A stretch of 23,693 nucleotides of DNA, from contig MU631691.1 in NCBI GenBank assembly GCA_026770615.1, positions 120,946 to 144,638 on the forward strand, given 5' to 3'. This document shows, piece by piece, positions 7,511 through 15,579 of the stretch. This DNA is from Pavlovales sp. CCMP2436 (taxonomy: Eukaryota > Haptophyta > Pavlovophyceae > Pavlovales). Position 1 is the first letter of the stretch. Every line of letters starts with the position of its first letter. The notes under the pieces were generated by a model. It ran no database searches and was not told where the DNA came from. It saw nothing but the letters and a program-made list of their open reading frames with translations. The position numbers and the translations under genes are program-made.

Positions 7511-7650
7511 CCGCCCACGAGTGCGAGTTCACCTCGCACTCCGTGAGCGCTAAAAGGGCGACTCGTGGCTGCCCAGCGCTCCGCCCACGAGTGCGAGTTC
7601 ACCTCGCACTCCGTGAGCGCTAAAAGGGCGACTCGTGGCTGCCCAGCGCT
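7511..7650. repeat. Perfect 70-bp tandem duplication
   Basis: Bases 7511-7580 and 7581-7650 are identical at all 70 positions. Each unit has an internal inverted repeat (GTGCGAG TTCAC CTCGCAC) and outer CCACGAGT/ACTCGTGG arms. The right copy overlaps the last codons of the PP2A subunit gene and includes its TAG stop (complement of 7620-7622). Confidence 0.9.
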
Positions 7651-10232
7651 CCGCTACCCCCGCCGCCGCCCGCGAGCACGCCGCCCGTCATCGAGTCCAC
7701 CCAGACCAGCGTGTCCGACTCGGCCGCCGGCTCGTCCTCGAGGGCCAAGCGCATGTACTCGCGCTTGCAGAAGCGCTCCCACTCGGAGACGCGCGGCTGC
7801 GCGCGCTCCTCGCGGATCGAGTGCGGGTCCTTGGCCTCCCACGCCAAGAACTTGTTGAGGTTAAAGAGCACGTCGAAGAGCTTCCCCCCTAGCGCGCACC
7901 GCAGCAGGTCGCGCAGGGAGATGCCGCGGCGCGGGTCGGGCGGCTTGACCAAGTCGAAGAGCTGGCAGATGATGTCGGGCAGCTCGACAGGCTCCTGACC
8001 CATGCAGCGCATACGGTGCAGCTGCTCCGTGTAGAAGAACTCGATCTGCAAATTCAAAAGCAGCACAATTGATCGTCATTTTCACCATCATCATCATCAA
8101 AAAAAAAAGAGGACTGGCACCCACCTCGAACCCGGAGATGTAACCGTCGCCGTCAAGGTCGACGCGCCTGAACCAGTACTCTAGCGCCACACGCGAGCTC
8201 TTGTCCTCCTCTGACATCACGAACCCTAATCATCATAACAAATTAGCAATAATAAGAATAAGAGCGCTTGTCCCCCCCCCACCCCTTTTCTTTGGGGCAC
8301 CAGAAACCCAGCGAATGCAGAATGCAGCGAAGGCGGTGGCGGCATCGGAGCAGTCAAATCAAAAAGAATCAAATAGGCGAGAATAAATGAGGAATCGGGC
8401 GCAGGCAAGAGACGGGCAGGCTCATTTCTGTACAGATAAATGAGATGTAAAGATCATTATTTTGGATATATAACGTATTTTACGTAAAGAGGGGAGCAGG
8501 CAGGCTCAGAGGGGAGCAGGCTGGCTCAGAGGGCCAGGCAGGGGGCGTGGGGTGCAGTGAGTGTAGGTTAGGCAGGAGGCGTGGGGCGCAGTGCGCGTAG
8601 GTCAGACAGGGGGCGTGGGGCGGACAGTGGGCGCGTACAGACGAAGTGCGGGTACGTCATCCGCGCCTCCGCCTCCTTGCCGGCCCCCGCCGCCTCCTCC
8701 TCCGCGGGCGCGGCCGTCGCGACGACGCCGACGCGCCCGGGCGGGGTGGCGTGCGCGTCGGCTGTGGCGACGTGGAAGATGCGCTCGACGACGCGGGAGG
8801 AGAGGGAGTAGTCGGCGTAGCGCGAGAGGTCATCACGCGAGAGGAGCATGTCGTGGTCGTCGTCGAGCTCCCAGAACTTGCAGTAGATCACGTAGAAGTG
8901 CTCGTACGAGAAGAAGGCGACCGACTTGTTGATGTCCTCCTCCGTGTCCAGCACGGCCAGCGCGGCCGGCAGGTCTGAGCGCTCGAGCGCGCTCCGGCTG
9001 ATGGCGGGTGCGCCGTTTCGTGCGATCGAGTACAAGATCCGCAGCATGGCGGTCTCCACGTACCGGTCCTGGAACTCGGGCGTGGCCGCGAGGAACGCGA
9101 GGCCCGGGTGGTGCTCGACGACCGTCTTCACCAGCGGCAGCAGGTGCGTCGTGCCCACGCACCCGCCCCCCCCCCCCACCAGCGCGTGGAACACGCGCGC
9201 GCCGAGCGAGAAGCCGACGCAGTGCTCGTGCGCGAACTGCGCGAGCGCCGCCACGGGCACCGCCTGCGGCTCGTCCACCATCGCGCCGCCGCCCGCGGCC
9301 GCGGCCGCGTCGGCGGCGAGGCGCACGAGGAGCACGCGCGCCACCGCGGAGGGGAGGCCGAGCGGCCCCACGCAGAGCGCCAGCGCCGCACCACTCGGCA
9401 CCACCGACGCGCCGTCGGCGGCGCGCTCGAGCTCGGCGCGCACGCTCTCCGCCTCCGCTTCCCGCGCGGCGGCAGGCTGCCGGCCGTTGGACAGGTAGAA
9501 GGGCGGGACGAAGTCCTTCGCCTTCTTCGCCCCGCGCTCGGCCACGGGTGCACCCGCGCCGCCGTCTGCGCCACCCGTCGCTTCGTCCTCGCCGCGCGCG
9601 AGCGAGAGCGAGCGCTTCTGCGGCGAGAGCACGGCGGGTCGCGAGCTCAGCCGTGCACTCGCGCGCGCGCGCGCGCGCGGCGAGCCTAGGACGGGCGAAC
9701 CGCCGCCGCCGCCGCCGCCGTCCAGGTCTAGGCGGAGCCCGGCCTGCGTCGTCGAGGCGAGCACCGATGGCGCGGTGACGGCCTTGACCGTCGCGGCGAT
9801 CACGTCCGCCTCCATCGCCGTGCCGCGCGCGGCCGCGAGTGCGGCGCGCATAGCGCTGTGAGAGGGCCCGTCCGCATGGCGCGGCGGCGAGCCCAGCGGC
9901 GAGCGCGGCGAGCGCGGCGGCGTGCGCGGCGAGAGTGAGAGCGACGAAAAGCCGTTCGCCGTCGGCGACGAGGGCGGCGAGCGCGCATCGGTGACGACCG
10001 AGAGGTGCTGGAGCCGGTGCATATCAAGCGCGCGGTGCTGCCCGTCGGCCCCGAGCGGCTCGTCCGACGCGCGCACCGCCTCGTCGAGCACGAGCGAGAG
10101 GACGTGCTGCGTCTCCGGCAGGTTGAACCAGTGGACGAACAGCTCGTTCATCTTCAGCTTGGCGGAGGGCCTGCGCTCCGTGCGCGCCTCCGTGCGCGTC
10201 TCCGCCACCGTCTCCGTCACAGTCTCCATCAT
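7620..10232 (-). CDS. PP2A regulatory subunit B'' (PPP2R3-like), EF-hand protein
   Basis: Product of three exons, 706 residues: 10232-8639, 8225-8125 and 8045-7620. Introns are 8638-8226 (GTACGC...TTAG) and 8124-8046 (GTGGGT...TGCAG). The first junction creates the conserved Trp of YPHFVWFVMSEEDK, and the second joins GYISGFE to IEFFYTEQL. B'' subunits direct the PP2A catalytic core to substrates and bind calcium. Visible landmarks are FVPPFYLSNGR, HHPGLAFL, TPEFQDRYVETAMLRI, YEHFYVIYCKFWELDDDHD (first, degenerate EF-hand), the canonical EF-hand DLDGDGYISGFE, then ICQLFDLVKP and SEWERFCKREY. The N-terminal third is low complexity, with a Ser/Thr-Pro cluster (SPRTPPRSPRSPLGSPP), likely kinase targets, and Gly runs from a CCG tract at 9704-9721. 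The start is the first of two ATGs (10232, 10229). The C-terminus runs into the 70-bp duplication, so the last ~15 residues may be non-native. Confidence 0.92.
8489..8625. repeat. Tandem repeats inside PP2A B'' intron 1
   Basis: Two 20-bp units of GAGGGGAGCAGGC-GGCTCA (8489-8508, 8509-8528) are followed by three 34-bp-spaced units beginning GCGTGGGG (8545, 8579, 8613). On the transcribed strand these are C-rich. Confidence 0.7.
9660..9721. repeat. (GC)n and (CCG)n tracts within coding sequence
   Basis: A GC dinucleotide run near 9660-9680 encodes alternating Arg/Ala, and a CCG trinucleotide run near 9704-9721 encodes poly-Gly in the PP2A subunit. Both sit in the unstructured N-terminal region and are expected to vary in length between strains. 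Confidence 0.7.
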
Positions 10233-10506
10233 CCTTTGGGGGTGAGTCCCGCGCCCAAGCGTTGCGTTGGGGTGGGTCGCGTCCGCCTGTTCTCGCGTTC
10301 TCGCCGAGTGTTGACGTGTTGAAGAACGGGTCGGGGTTAGTTAGCCTTGGCGCCCACAACCGCCGAGTTTCAACATCGGCGGCAGTAACGAACATGACCT
10401 GGTGAATTCAGACCAGGCCCCCGCTAGGCAGTAGACACGTCCGGAAGTCGGCGCGGGGATGGGACCCAAGCTGGACGAGAAGATGGGGGCCAACCGAACC
10501 TGGCCA

Positions 10507-10576
10507 TTTTGCCGTGGTCTAGTGGGGACAACCAAGTGGCCTATACTTGCAGGTCTCAGGTTCGAATCGGGCAAAA
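10507..10576 (+). other. tRNA-like sequence, possible SINE head
   Basis: TGGTCTAGTGG (10515-10525) fits the pol III A-box consensus exactly. GGTTCGAATC (10559-10568) fits the B-box core, 44 bases downstream. TTTTGCC (10507-10513) and GGCAAAA (10570-10576) pair perfectly as a possible acceptor stem, but the T-arm does not pair well in the standard geometry. A functional tRNA is unlikely. A decayed tRNA or the 5' part of a tRNA-derived SINE fits better. Confidence 0.45.
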
Positions 10577-10877
10577 GTCGAATTTGTAAATGGGGCTTTC
10601 TGAGTGACCAGGCCCAGGGGGGGCGGTATCTGTGTGCTCGGGGATGGTCCTGGACTCACGTCCCGGAGAACTCTTTCGGGGACAGACGTCCTAATTAGAA
10701 ATCCTTTCTTTTTACTCACGAGGGGCTACACGTCCTATAATAAATGACAGCTCTTAGAATCATGTAATTGTTGCACGTAATAACAGACTGTTGATGATCA
10801 ACACTATCATGGCCTATGTAAAAGAATATGCAAAGACATCGAGACTTGTCCGGCAACGATGTAATTTTTCTCAGCAT

Positions 10878-10984
10878 GGTGGACAGGTGGTCAAGCAGCA
10901 CAAGCCACAACCACTCGCGGAAGACCTGGTGAACAGGAGGTCAAGCAGCAAAGGCGCGCAAAGCTGGCTGAAGACCTGCTGGAA
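10878..10984 (+). repeat. 50-bp imperfect tandem duplication
   Basis: TGGTGGACAGGTGGTCAAGC at 10878 recurs as TGGTGAACAGGAGGTCAAGC at 10928. The GAAGACCTG blocks at 10920 and 10970 keep the same 50-bp offset. A short open frame runs through it without recognisable domains. Confidence 0.6.
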
Positions 10985-11303
10985 CGGTGTCACAGATTCA
11001 CTTGCGAAAGTGACGTCGTTATGAACCGACGACGATGAGATGACTCGAGCGGAATACATTTAAATTAAAGCCAAATTGCACTCAGTCAGCACCATGCGAT
11101 CAGAACCTGAATTAAACGGCAAGGCATCTACGGCTGCTCACGCCTGCTCTCAGACTGCGCCCGTGACCGCCTGATTCCAGCTCGCTGCCCGCAAACTCCA
11201 TCTGCGCGGCGTGCTTCTATCGTCAGCATCTAAAATCTGGGGCCGGGGGGCTCGAGCAGGCGGCAGCTCGTTTGCCCCACACCATTTCAGCCAATGCCCG
11301 GGC

Positions 11304-12722
11304 TCAGCACAGCATCATCGTGGGGGGTGGTGCACCCGCAGGCTGCCTAGCTGCCGGCTGAGCGGCCTCCTCCTCCTCCGCCCCCTCTCCCACCGCGTCG
11401 AGCTGCGCGGTTGGCTTAGGTGCCGGCGGCAGCGGCGGCTCACCTAGGGGCTCGGCGCCCGTGAGGAAGGCGAGGAGCTTCGCGACGCGCAGTGGGACGG
11501 CCGGGTCGTCGTCCTCGCTCTTCTCGCCGTTCGCTAGCCGGAGCAGCAACCGCTGCGCCAGGTCCTGCAGCGCGAGCGGCAAGCCCTTCGCTACCCACCA
11601 CTCGCGGCCGGCCTTGCGCTCCGCGCCTTCGACTGCGTCGGCCTGCAGCGTGTTATAGACCAGCGAGAGGGCCTGCGCCTGCAGCTCTGCGTCCACGTGC
11701 TCGAGCGCGCTGAGCACCGCCTGCGCGTCGCCCACCTCGCGCACTGCGCGCGCAAATCCGGGGGCCTCGGCGGCGAGCATGGCGAGGAGGAAGAGGGCCT
11801 TGCGCCTCGACTTGTCGTCGGCACTCACCGCGACCTGGCTGAGCAGCGTCACGCCGCCCGCGTCGACGAGCACACGCGTCGAGGGCGGGTGCCCGCGCAC
11901 GCTCGCCGAGAGGGCGTACAGGAAGCTCGCGGTCAGCGCCTGTGCAGCCGGGGCGGGATCAGGCGCGGGTCGCGCGGGCGGTGAGCCCCTGCTCCGCGCG
12001 CTGCACGGCTGGGCGGCTGTGTTCGCGCGCACCTTTTGCCTCTCGTCGTCGCCGATGAGCCCCGCGAGGAGCGTGTGCACGAGGTTGGCGCCGAGTGCGG
12101 CCGTCTGGCACTTGAGATTGTTCTGGCAGCAGACGGCGATCACGTTGGCAGCCGCCCGGGCCACTGCTACATCGGGCCGGCCAAGGCAGTCGATGACGGT
12201 CTTGAGGCCGCCGACCTTAAGCAGGTCGTTGGCGTTGTCGATCGACTCTGCGAGGAACTCAACCTCCTCGAGCGCGGCCACGCGCGCGTCCGAGTCGCTC
12301 GCCTCGTCCACGAGCACCTTGAGCCTGCCGCGCATCTTGGCCAGGTCGCCCTCGCCCATCATGGCATCGAGGAACTCGCGGTAGGCGGTTGGGTCATACT
12401 CGCCGCGCGCGACGCGCTCACGGAGCGAGGCGAGGTCCGCCCCGCTCGCGTGGCCGATCGACCACTTGAGCAAGTCGTTGAGCCCGTTGCCCTCGAGCTC
12501 GGGCCCCCGCGGCTCGCCCGCGTCGTCGTCGGCGGCGGCTGGCGCCATCCCGTCGCGCACGAGCACGCCCTGCGTAAAGATGGAGGTGCGCGACGGGTCC
12601 ATCTCGCGCACCTCCTTCACGTGCATGTCCTTGGTGCTCCGCGGCACCATGCCGTCCTCCCAGACGTCGCGCGGGCCTGCGTTCATGTCCTCGGCCGGCG
12701 CGCTCGCAGGTTCAGGCTCCAT
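11304..12722 (-). CDS. HspBP1/Fes1-type Hsp70 nucleotide exchange factor
   Basis: Armadillo-fold protein that binds the Hsp70 nucleotide-binding domain and promotes ADP release in the cytosol. The family is identified by NDLLKWSIGHASG, the armadillo segment ALEEVEFLAESIDNANDLLK, VIAVCCQNNLKCQ and QALSLVYNTLQ. A GT-AG intron of 93 bp (12032-11940) is read through without a stop in the unspliced frame. Its removal joins DDERQK to ALTASFLYALSASVRGHP, restores the armadillo spacing, and gives 441 residues (exons 12722-12033 and 11939-11304, stop TGA). The protein is longer than typical members because of a ~75-residue acidic N-terminal leader and an acidic/Pro-Ala-rich C-terminal tail (residues ~395-441). 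It is divergently arranged with the Utp12-like exon at 12889. Confidence 0.88.
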   Translation of the reverse strand: MEPEPASAPAEDMNAGPRDVWEDGMVPRSTKDMHVKEVREMDPSRTSIFTQGVLVRDGMAPAAADDDAGEPRGPELEGNGLNDLLKWSIGHASGADLASLRERVARGEYDPTAYREFLDAMMGEGDLAKMRGRLKVLVDEASDSDARVAALEEVEFLAESIDNANDLLKVGGLKTVIDCLGRPDVAVARAAANVIAVCCQNNLKCQTAALGANLVHTLLAGLIGDDERQKVRANTAAQPCSARSRGSPPARPAPDPAPAAQALTASFLYALSASVRGHPPSTRVLVDAGGVTLLSQVAVSADDKSRRKALFLLAMLAAEAPGFARAVREVGDAQAVLSALEHVDAELQAQALSLVYNTLQADAVEGAERKAGREWWVAKGLPLALQDLAQRLLLRLANGEKSEDDDPAVPLRVAKLLAFLTGAEPLGEPPLPPAPKPTAQLDAVGEGAEEEEAAQPAARQPAGAPPPTMMLC

Positions 12723-12888
12723 CTATCTCTGTCCCCGTCCGTGTCGGCCGTCCGTGTCGGCCGGACAGACGCGCGCGCGATCATGATTTAAAATCTGCGC
12801 GCCAGCTACGCGGCTGACCCCACCTCGGCTCGGACCGCGCAAGCTACGCGGCTGACCCCCCCTCGGACCAAAGGCTGCCGCGGCCGCG
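12723..12888. promoter_or_regulatory. Putative bidirectional promoter (166 bp)
   Basis: Lies between the divergent start codons of the Fes1-type gene (12722) and the Utp12-like exon (12889). It contains two copies of AGCTACGCGGCTGACCCC at 12804 and 12842 (38-bp spacing) and an AT-rich box TGATTTAAAAT near 12783-12793. The promoter role is inferred from position. Confidence 0.5.
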
Positions 12889-13035
12889 ATGGACAAGGCC
12901 TACCTGCGGTACGTGCAGCAAGGCGCCGCATTCGGGTTGTACGCCGTCTACCTGCGGCATTCAAGGTGTCACACAGGGGCTAGGGCGATCGAGCTGTCTG
13001 GGTTCAAGCTAATGAGGCGAGAGCCCAGTGAGTAG
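12889..13035 (+). CDS. Probable first exon of Utp12/Dip2 (WDR3)-like protein
   Basis: The frame from ATG 12889 reads MDKAYLRYVQQGAAFG. This closely resembles the extreme N-terminus of the Utp12/Dip2/WDR3 family (pattern K-x-Y-x-R-[YF]-x-Q-x-A-A-F-G), WD40 proteins of the small-subunit processome in the nucleolus. Similarity stops right after FG. The best donor is GTACGC at 12938, the same hexamer as in PP2A B'' intron 1. The remaining codons to TAG 13033-13035 (48 codons in all) would then be intronic. No WD40 exons follow in the window. Downstream sequence is MITEs and then the copia element, so the gene is either split by a very long intron or truncated. Confidence 0.45.
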   Translation: MDKAYLRYVQQGAAFGLYAVYLRHSRCHTGARAIELSGFKLMRREPSE

Positions 13036-13162
13036 CTTCTGATTTATCATTTTACAGCGTGATTTGTTTTCCGGGTTTGAAGATCTGTATAGACGTTGAA
13101 TCTGACGGGGAACAGTTGTCCCTGTACATCGACACCAAATTCTGTCAGGAATGACAATAATA

Positions 13163-13329
13163 CAGGGGATCGCGGGCAATAAGAACGGCGCTTTTAGAGG
13201 CTGAGGCTGAGATTCTTAGCAAATTACATACAAGCAATGCTCAAACATGCTTAAATTACATGCAAACAATGCAAAAAAAAGAGGCTCAGTTTCTTAACAC
13301 GACGGTTTCTTATTGCCCGCGATCCCCTG
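13163..13329 (+). mobile_element. MITE copy 1 (Tc1/mariner-like, TA target)
   Basis: 167 bp with terminal inverted repeats CAGGGGATCGCGGGCAATAA at left and its complement at right, flanked by TA on both sides (13161-13162, 13330-13331). Internal sequence is AT-rich (ACATACAAGCAATG, GCAAAAAAAAG) and non-coding. TA duplication plus a CAGGG terminus fits the Tc1/mariner superfamily. Confidence 0.85.
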
Positions 13330-13331
13330 TA

Positions 13332-13567
13332 GGGCTTCCAAAGCGAGGATTGCTATGTTAAATTATGTTATGATGCCTCTTTTACCGCCTGGGCAGCACT
13401 CTTTGCGACCAGGAGGCCCCAAGTGTCAGCGTCTGAGCATCACTCCGTTAAGCATTAGCGTCACCTTGCGGTGTTACTAAAGCGCCGACAGAGCTTCGAG
13501 CAGGCGATTTCGTTCGGGTTTTCTTGGAGATGGGTTTCTCGTCCGGTAGTCTCGGCGCAGGATTGTG
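13332..13567. other. Spacer between MITE copy 1 and repeat B
   Basis: No gene or clear repeat recognised. A TATA-like TATATAAATA ends this region at 13568-13577, just ahead of repeat B. Confidence 0.4.
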
Positions 13568-13572
13568 TATAT

Positions 13573-13773
13573 AAATACGTCCGTCCCCTGACAGGTCTCC
13601 ACAGGATCCAAACGTTGAGAAAACACTCGGATCAAGGGACCTTACTTAGGAGAGCACACGGATACCGTCCCCACCACTGAGGCTGATCAGACACACGACA
13701 ATCGACGACTCTCAGACTGGCGCGCTGACCGGCCGTTGCTGCATCTCGCTCGTCTCAAAATGCAGCTCGCCTG
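13573..13773 (+). repeat. Dispersed 200-bp repeat B, copy 2
   Basis: Inverted relative to 2525-2724. Here the repeat is preceded by a TATA-like TATATAAATA at 13568-13577 and ends with ATG at 13760, after which 57 codons stay open (MQLACVLNQMLKCH) before TGA/TAA-rich DNA. It looks like a mobile promoter or the edge of a larger element. No coding domain recognised. Confidence 0.7.
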
Positions 13774-14030
13774 TGTGTTGAATCAGATGTTGAAATGCCA
13801 CCTTCACTCCGTCCCCTCTGTTCTTGACGATCGCTCTAGATTCATCAGGTGCCAGACCAAGCACCGAAAGTGTTCTTCGTCCAATTCTACGTTTAGATGT
13901 GTCTTCAGGGTCGCTACTGCGCCCAATTATTGATCATTGTAAAAAGGCTAAGAAGATGCCAATAAATATGTAAAAATATGCCATTTTCTCGTCATTCCTG
14001 AAAGAATCAGGCAGGATCAGGTAACAACTA
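13774..14030. other. Spacer between repeat B and MITE copy 2
   Basis: Contains the short open frame that follows repeat B, ending at about 13933, then AT-rich DNA. GTCATTCCTGA at 13990 is the inverse of TCAGGAATGAC at 13145, next to MITE copy 1. Confidence 0.4.
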
Positions 14031-14196
14031 CAGGGGATCGCGGGCAATAAGAAACCGTCGTGTTAAGAAACTGAGCCTCTTTTTTTGCATTGTTTGTATG
14101 TAATTTAAACAAATTTAAGTATTGTTTGTATGTAATTTGCTATTAAACTTAGCCTCAGTCTCAAAAAGTGCCGTTCTTATTGCCCGCGATCCCCTG
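14031..14196 (-). mobile_element. MITE copy 2, inverted
   Basis: 166 bp, same family as 13163-13329 but in opposite orientation. Its termini are CAGGGGATCGCGGGCAATAA and the complement, with TA at 14029-14030 and 14197-14198. The internal motif TTGTTTGTATGTAATTT is duplicated. Confidence 0.85.
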
Positions 14197-14212
14197 TATA
14201 TAAACAAAATTC

Positions 14213-14410
14213 TACCCCATCAATGAACTTTGGCCGTCGCACAGAGGTTGAGACCCCCTCTCTAGTTCGTTCGTACAGTAGGGCAATTTTGCCATTTGAG
14301 GTTGGGTGACCCCCCTACCCTACCGATCGGTAAATAGTTGAGGTAGTTGGGTGACCCCCCTACCCCATCAGTGAACATTGGCCGCCGCACAGAGGTTGGG
14401 ACCCCCCCTC
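14213..14410 (+). repeat. ~50-bp direct repeats separated by ~100 bp
   Basis: TACCCCATCA-TGAAC-TTGGCC with CGCACAGAGGTTG at 14213-14260 recurs at 14361-14410. In between, GTTGGGTGACCCCCCTACCC occurs at 14301 and 14346. Nested duplications of a local unit; no gene seen. Confidence 0.7.
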
Positions 14411-14537
14411 CACTAAGCCCGCTTCACGGACATTGCCTCCGGTATAAATATCTAGAAATACGTGCCCATAGGATGCTCAGAAGTCGGTGCGTTAGGAAGC
14501 TGCACGGCCTGCGGGATCGAGCTTGATCGTTGGGATA

Positions 14538-14703
14538 CAGGGTGTCGCGGGCAATAAGAAGGGCGACTTTTGAGCTTGAGGCTGAGCTTCTTAGCAAATG
14601 ACATACAAACAATGCTCAAATTTGCTAAAATTACATATAAACAGTGCAAAAAACAAAGCTCAGTTTCTTAACGTTACGGCTTCTTCTTGCCCGCGACACC
14701 CTG
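14538..14703 (+). mobile_element. MITE copy 3, variant termini
   Basis: 166 bp with termini CAGGGTGTCGCGGGCAATAA and a near-perfect complement (one internal base differs), flanked by TA (14536-14537, 14704-14705). The terminal change from GGGATC to GGTGTC is present at both ends, unlike copies 1 and 2, so it is a separate subfamily. Confidence 0.85.
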
Positions 14704-14705
14704 TA

Positions 14706-15010
14706 TCCGCGTTTTTTTTTCATTCTTGAGCACCCGTTACGAACTAATTAGTAGAGGTTCAGCGTTTTTTCTGATTCGCCGCCTCTGCAGCTGCACCTGG
14801 GCTGAAACCCGGCTTCTGCGAGAATTTCGAGGTGCCGTTCACGTAGAAACCTGGTACTCAGGCTTCAAGCCGTCGGCCGTCGGCCCACGTTATAATTTGC
14901 GATATTTGAAATTTTGTATTGTAATTAACTAATTATAGCCAAGAAATTCAAATCAGTGGCCAGTCAGGGGGAAATTGCATAAAAATCTGGTAGAAATTCA
15001 CCGCAGCAAC
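14706..15010. other. AT-richer spacer before copia element
   Basis: A short open frame (about 14687-14932) overlaps the end of MITE copy 3 and has no recognisable domain. No gene supported. Confidence 0.4.
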
Positions 15011-15115
15011 TCACGAACCGAAGGTGGAACCGCGGAGTTAGCCGCCCCATTCACGAATCTGCAACTAACTCCAGCACGAATCTGCAACTAACTCCGCTGG
15101 ACCACTTCGGGAACC
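15011..15115. repeat. Imperfect inverted repeat with inner 23-bp tandem duplication
   Basis: CCGAAGGTGGAACCGCGGAGTTAG at left is imperfectly complementary to the stretch ending at about 15110 (CTAACTCCGCTGG, CCACTTCGGG). Between them CACGAATCTGCAACTAACTCC is duplicated at 15052 and 15075. It could form a hairpin or mark the end of another small element. Confidence 0.5.
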
Positions 15116-15166
15116 ATGACTTTCTTTTATCGCTTCCGAACGCTGATAATCGGAAATGTTGGCTAC

Positions 15167-15472
15167 TGTTAGCATTCGTGTGCGCTCTTGAGCGTGGACG
15201 GATGTGTGTGAGTACTCGAGGGTACTCACAGGGGGTTTCATTGGATAGTTATCCTTTCCCCCATTGCGACGACACACTTCCGGTCGGCGGCATTCGTCGG
15301 CGGGGTTAAGAAGACTCTTAACCCAAGTATCGTAAGTGGACTCATAGAGTCCAGGAAGAGTCCTGGATGAGAATGTTCCTAACCGTACCTAGAGTTTTTA
15401 GGGATCGCCCTATAAAACTCGGTTACGTTTAAAGAACTCGTCCGTCCATCTTTGCTTGTGCAAGTTTGTACA
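15167..15472 (+). repeat. 5' LTR (79-bp deleted form)
   Basis: The start is fixed by alignment to the 3' LTR. The end is set tentatively at the CA of GTTTGTACA, since no primer-binding site was recognised. Over the 146 bases alignable with the 3' LTR there is one substitution (15214 region, T/C). The 5' copy lacks 79 bp lying between two GAGGGTA repeats in the 3' copy. Confidence 0.8.
15411..15417 (+). promoter_or_regulatory. LTR TATA box
   Basis: TATAAAA in CGCCCTATAAAACTCGG, about 60 bases before the presumed LTR end, is well placed to drive the element transcript. The 3' LTR has an extra TATATATA box (23525-23532) that the 5' LTR deletion removed. Confidence 0.5.
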
Positions 15473-15579
15473 ATAGATTAGTCATCTGCCGCAGGGCGCC
15501 TCGAGCTCGAGCCGCGCACCTGTACTCAGCAGATACCGTAACTGGCCTGCTGTGTGATGCCGATAGAGGTAAATTTATC

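Larger units (their letters stand above)
10233..11303. other. Intergenic region between the PP2A B'' and Fes1-type genes
   Basis: Apart from the tRNA-like stretch and the 50-bp duplication listed separately, I see no gene. The part nearest 10232 is presumably the PP2A subunit promoter and 5' untranslated region. The part near 11303 holds the 3' end of the Fes1-type gene. Confidence 0.4.

Noticed and set aside
8201..8408. Short frames in PP2A B'' intron 1
   Set aside because: The intron is defined by splice sites that restore the conserved HFVWF junction; the frames are low-complexity.
9008..9778. Long Arg/Pro/Ala-rich frames opposite the PP2A subunit
   Set aside because: Antisense shadows of GC-rich coding sequence; no domain.
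10507..10576. Functional tRNA gene
   Set aside because: The T-arm and anticodon arm do not fold in standard geometry despite good A and B boxes.
15065..15277. 70-codon minus-strand frame across the 5' LTR start
   Set aside because: Lies antisense over the LTR and its flank, with no similarity to any known domain.
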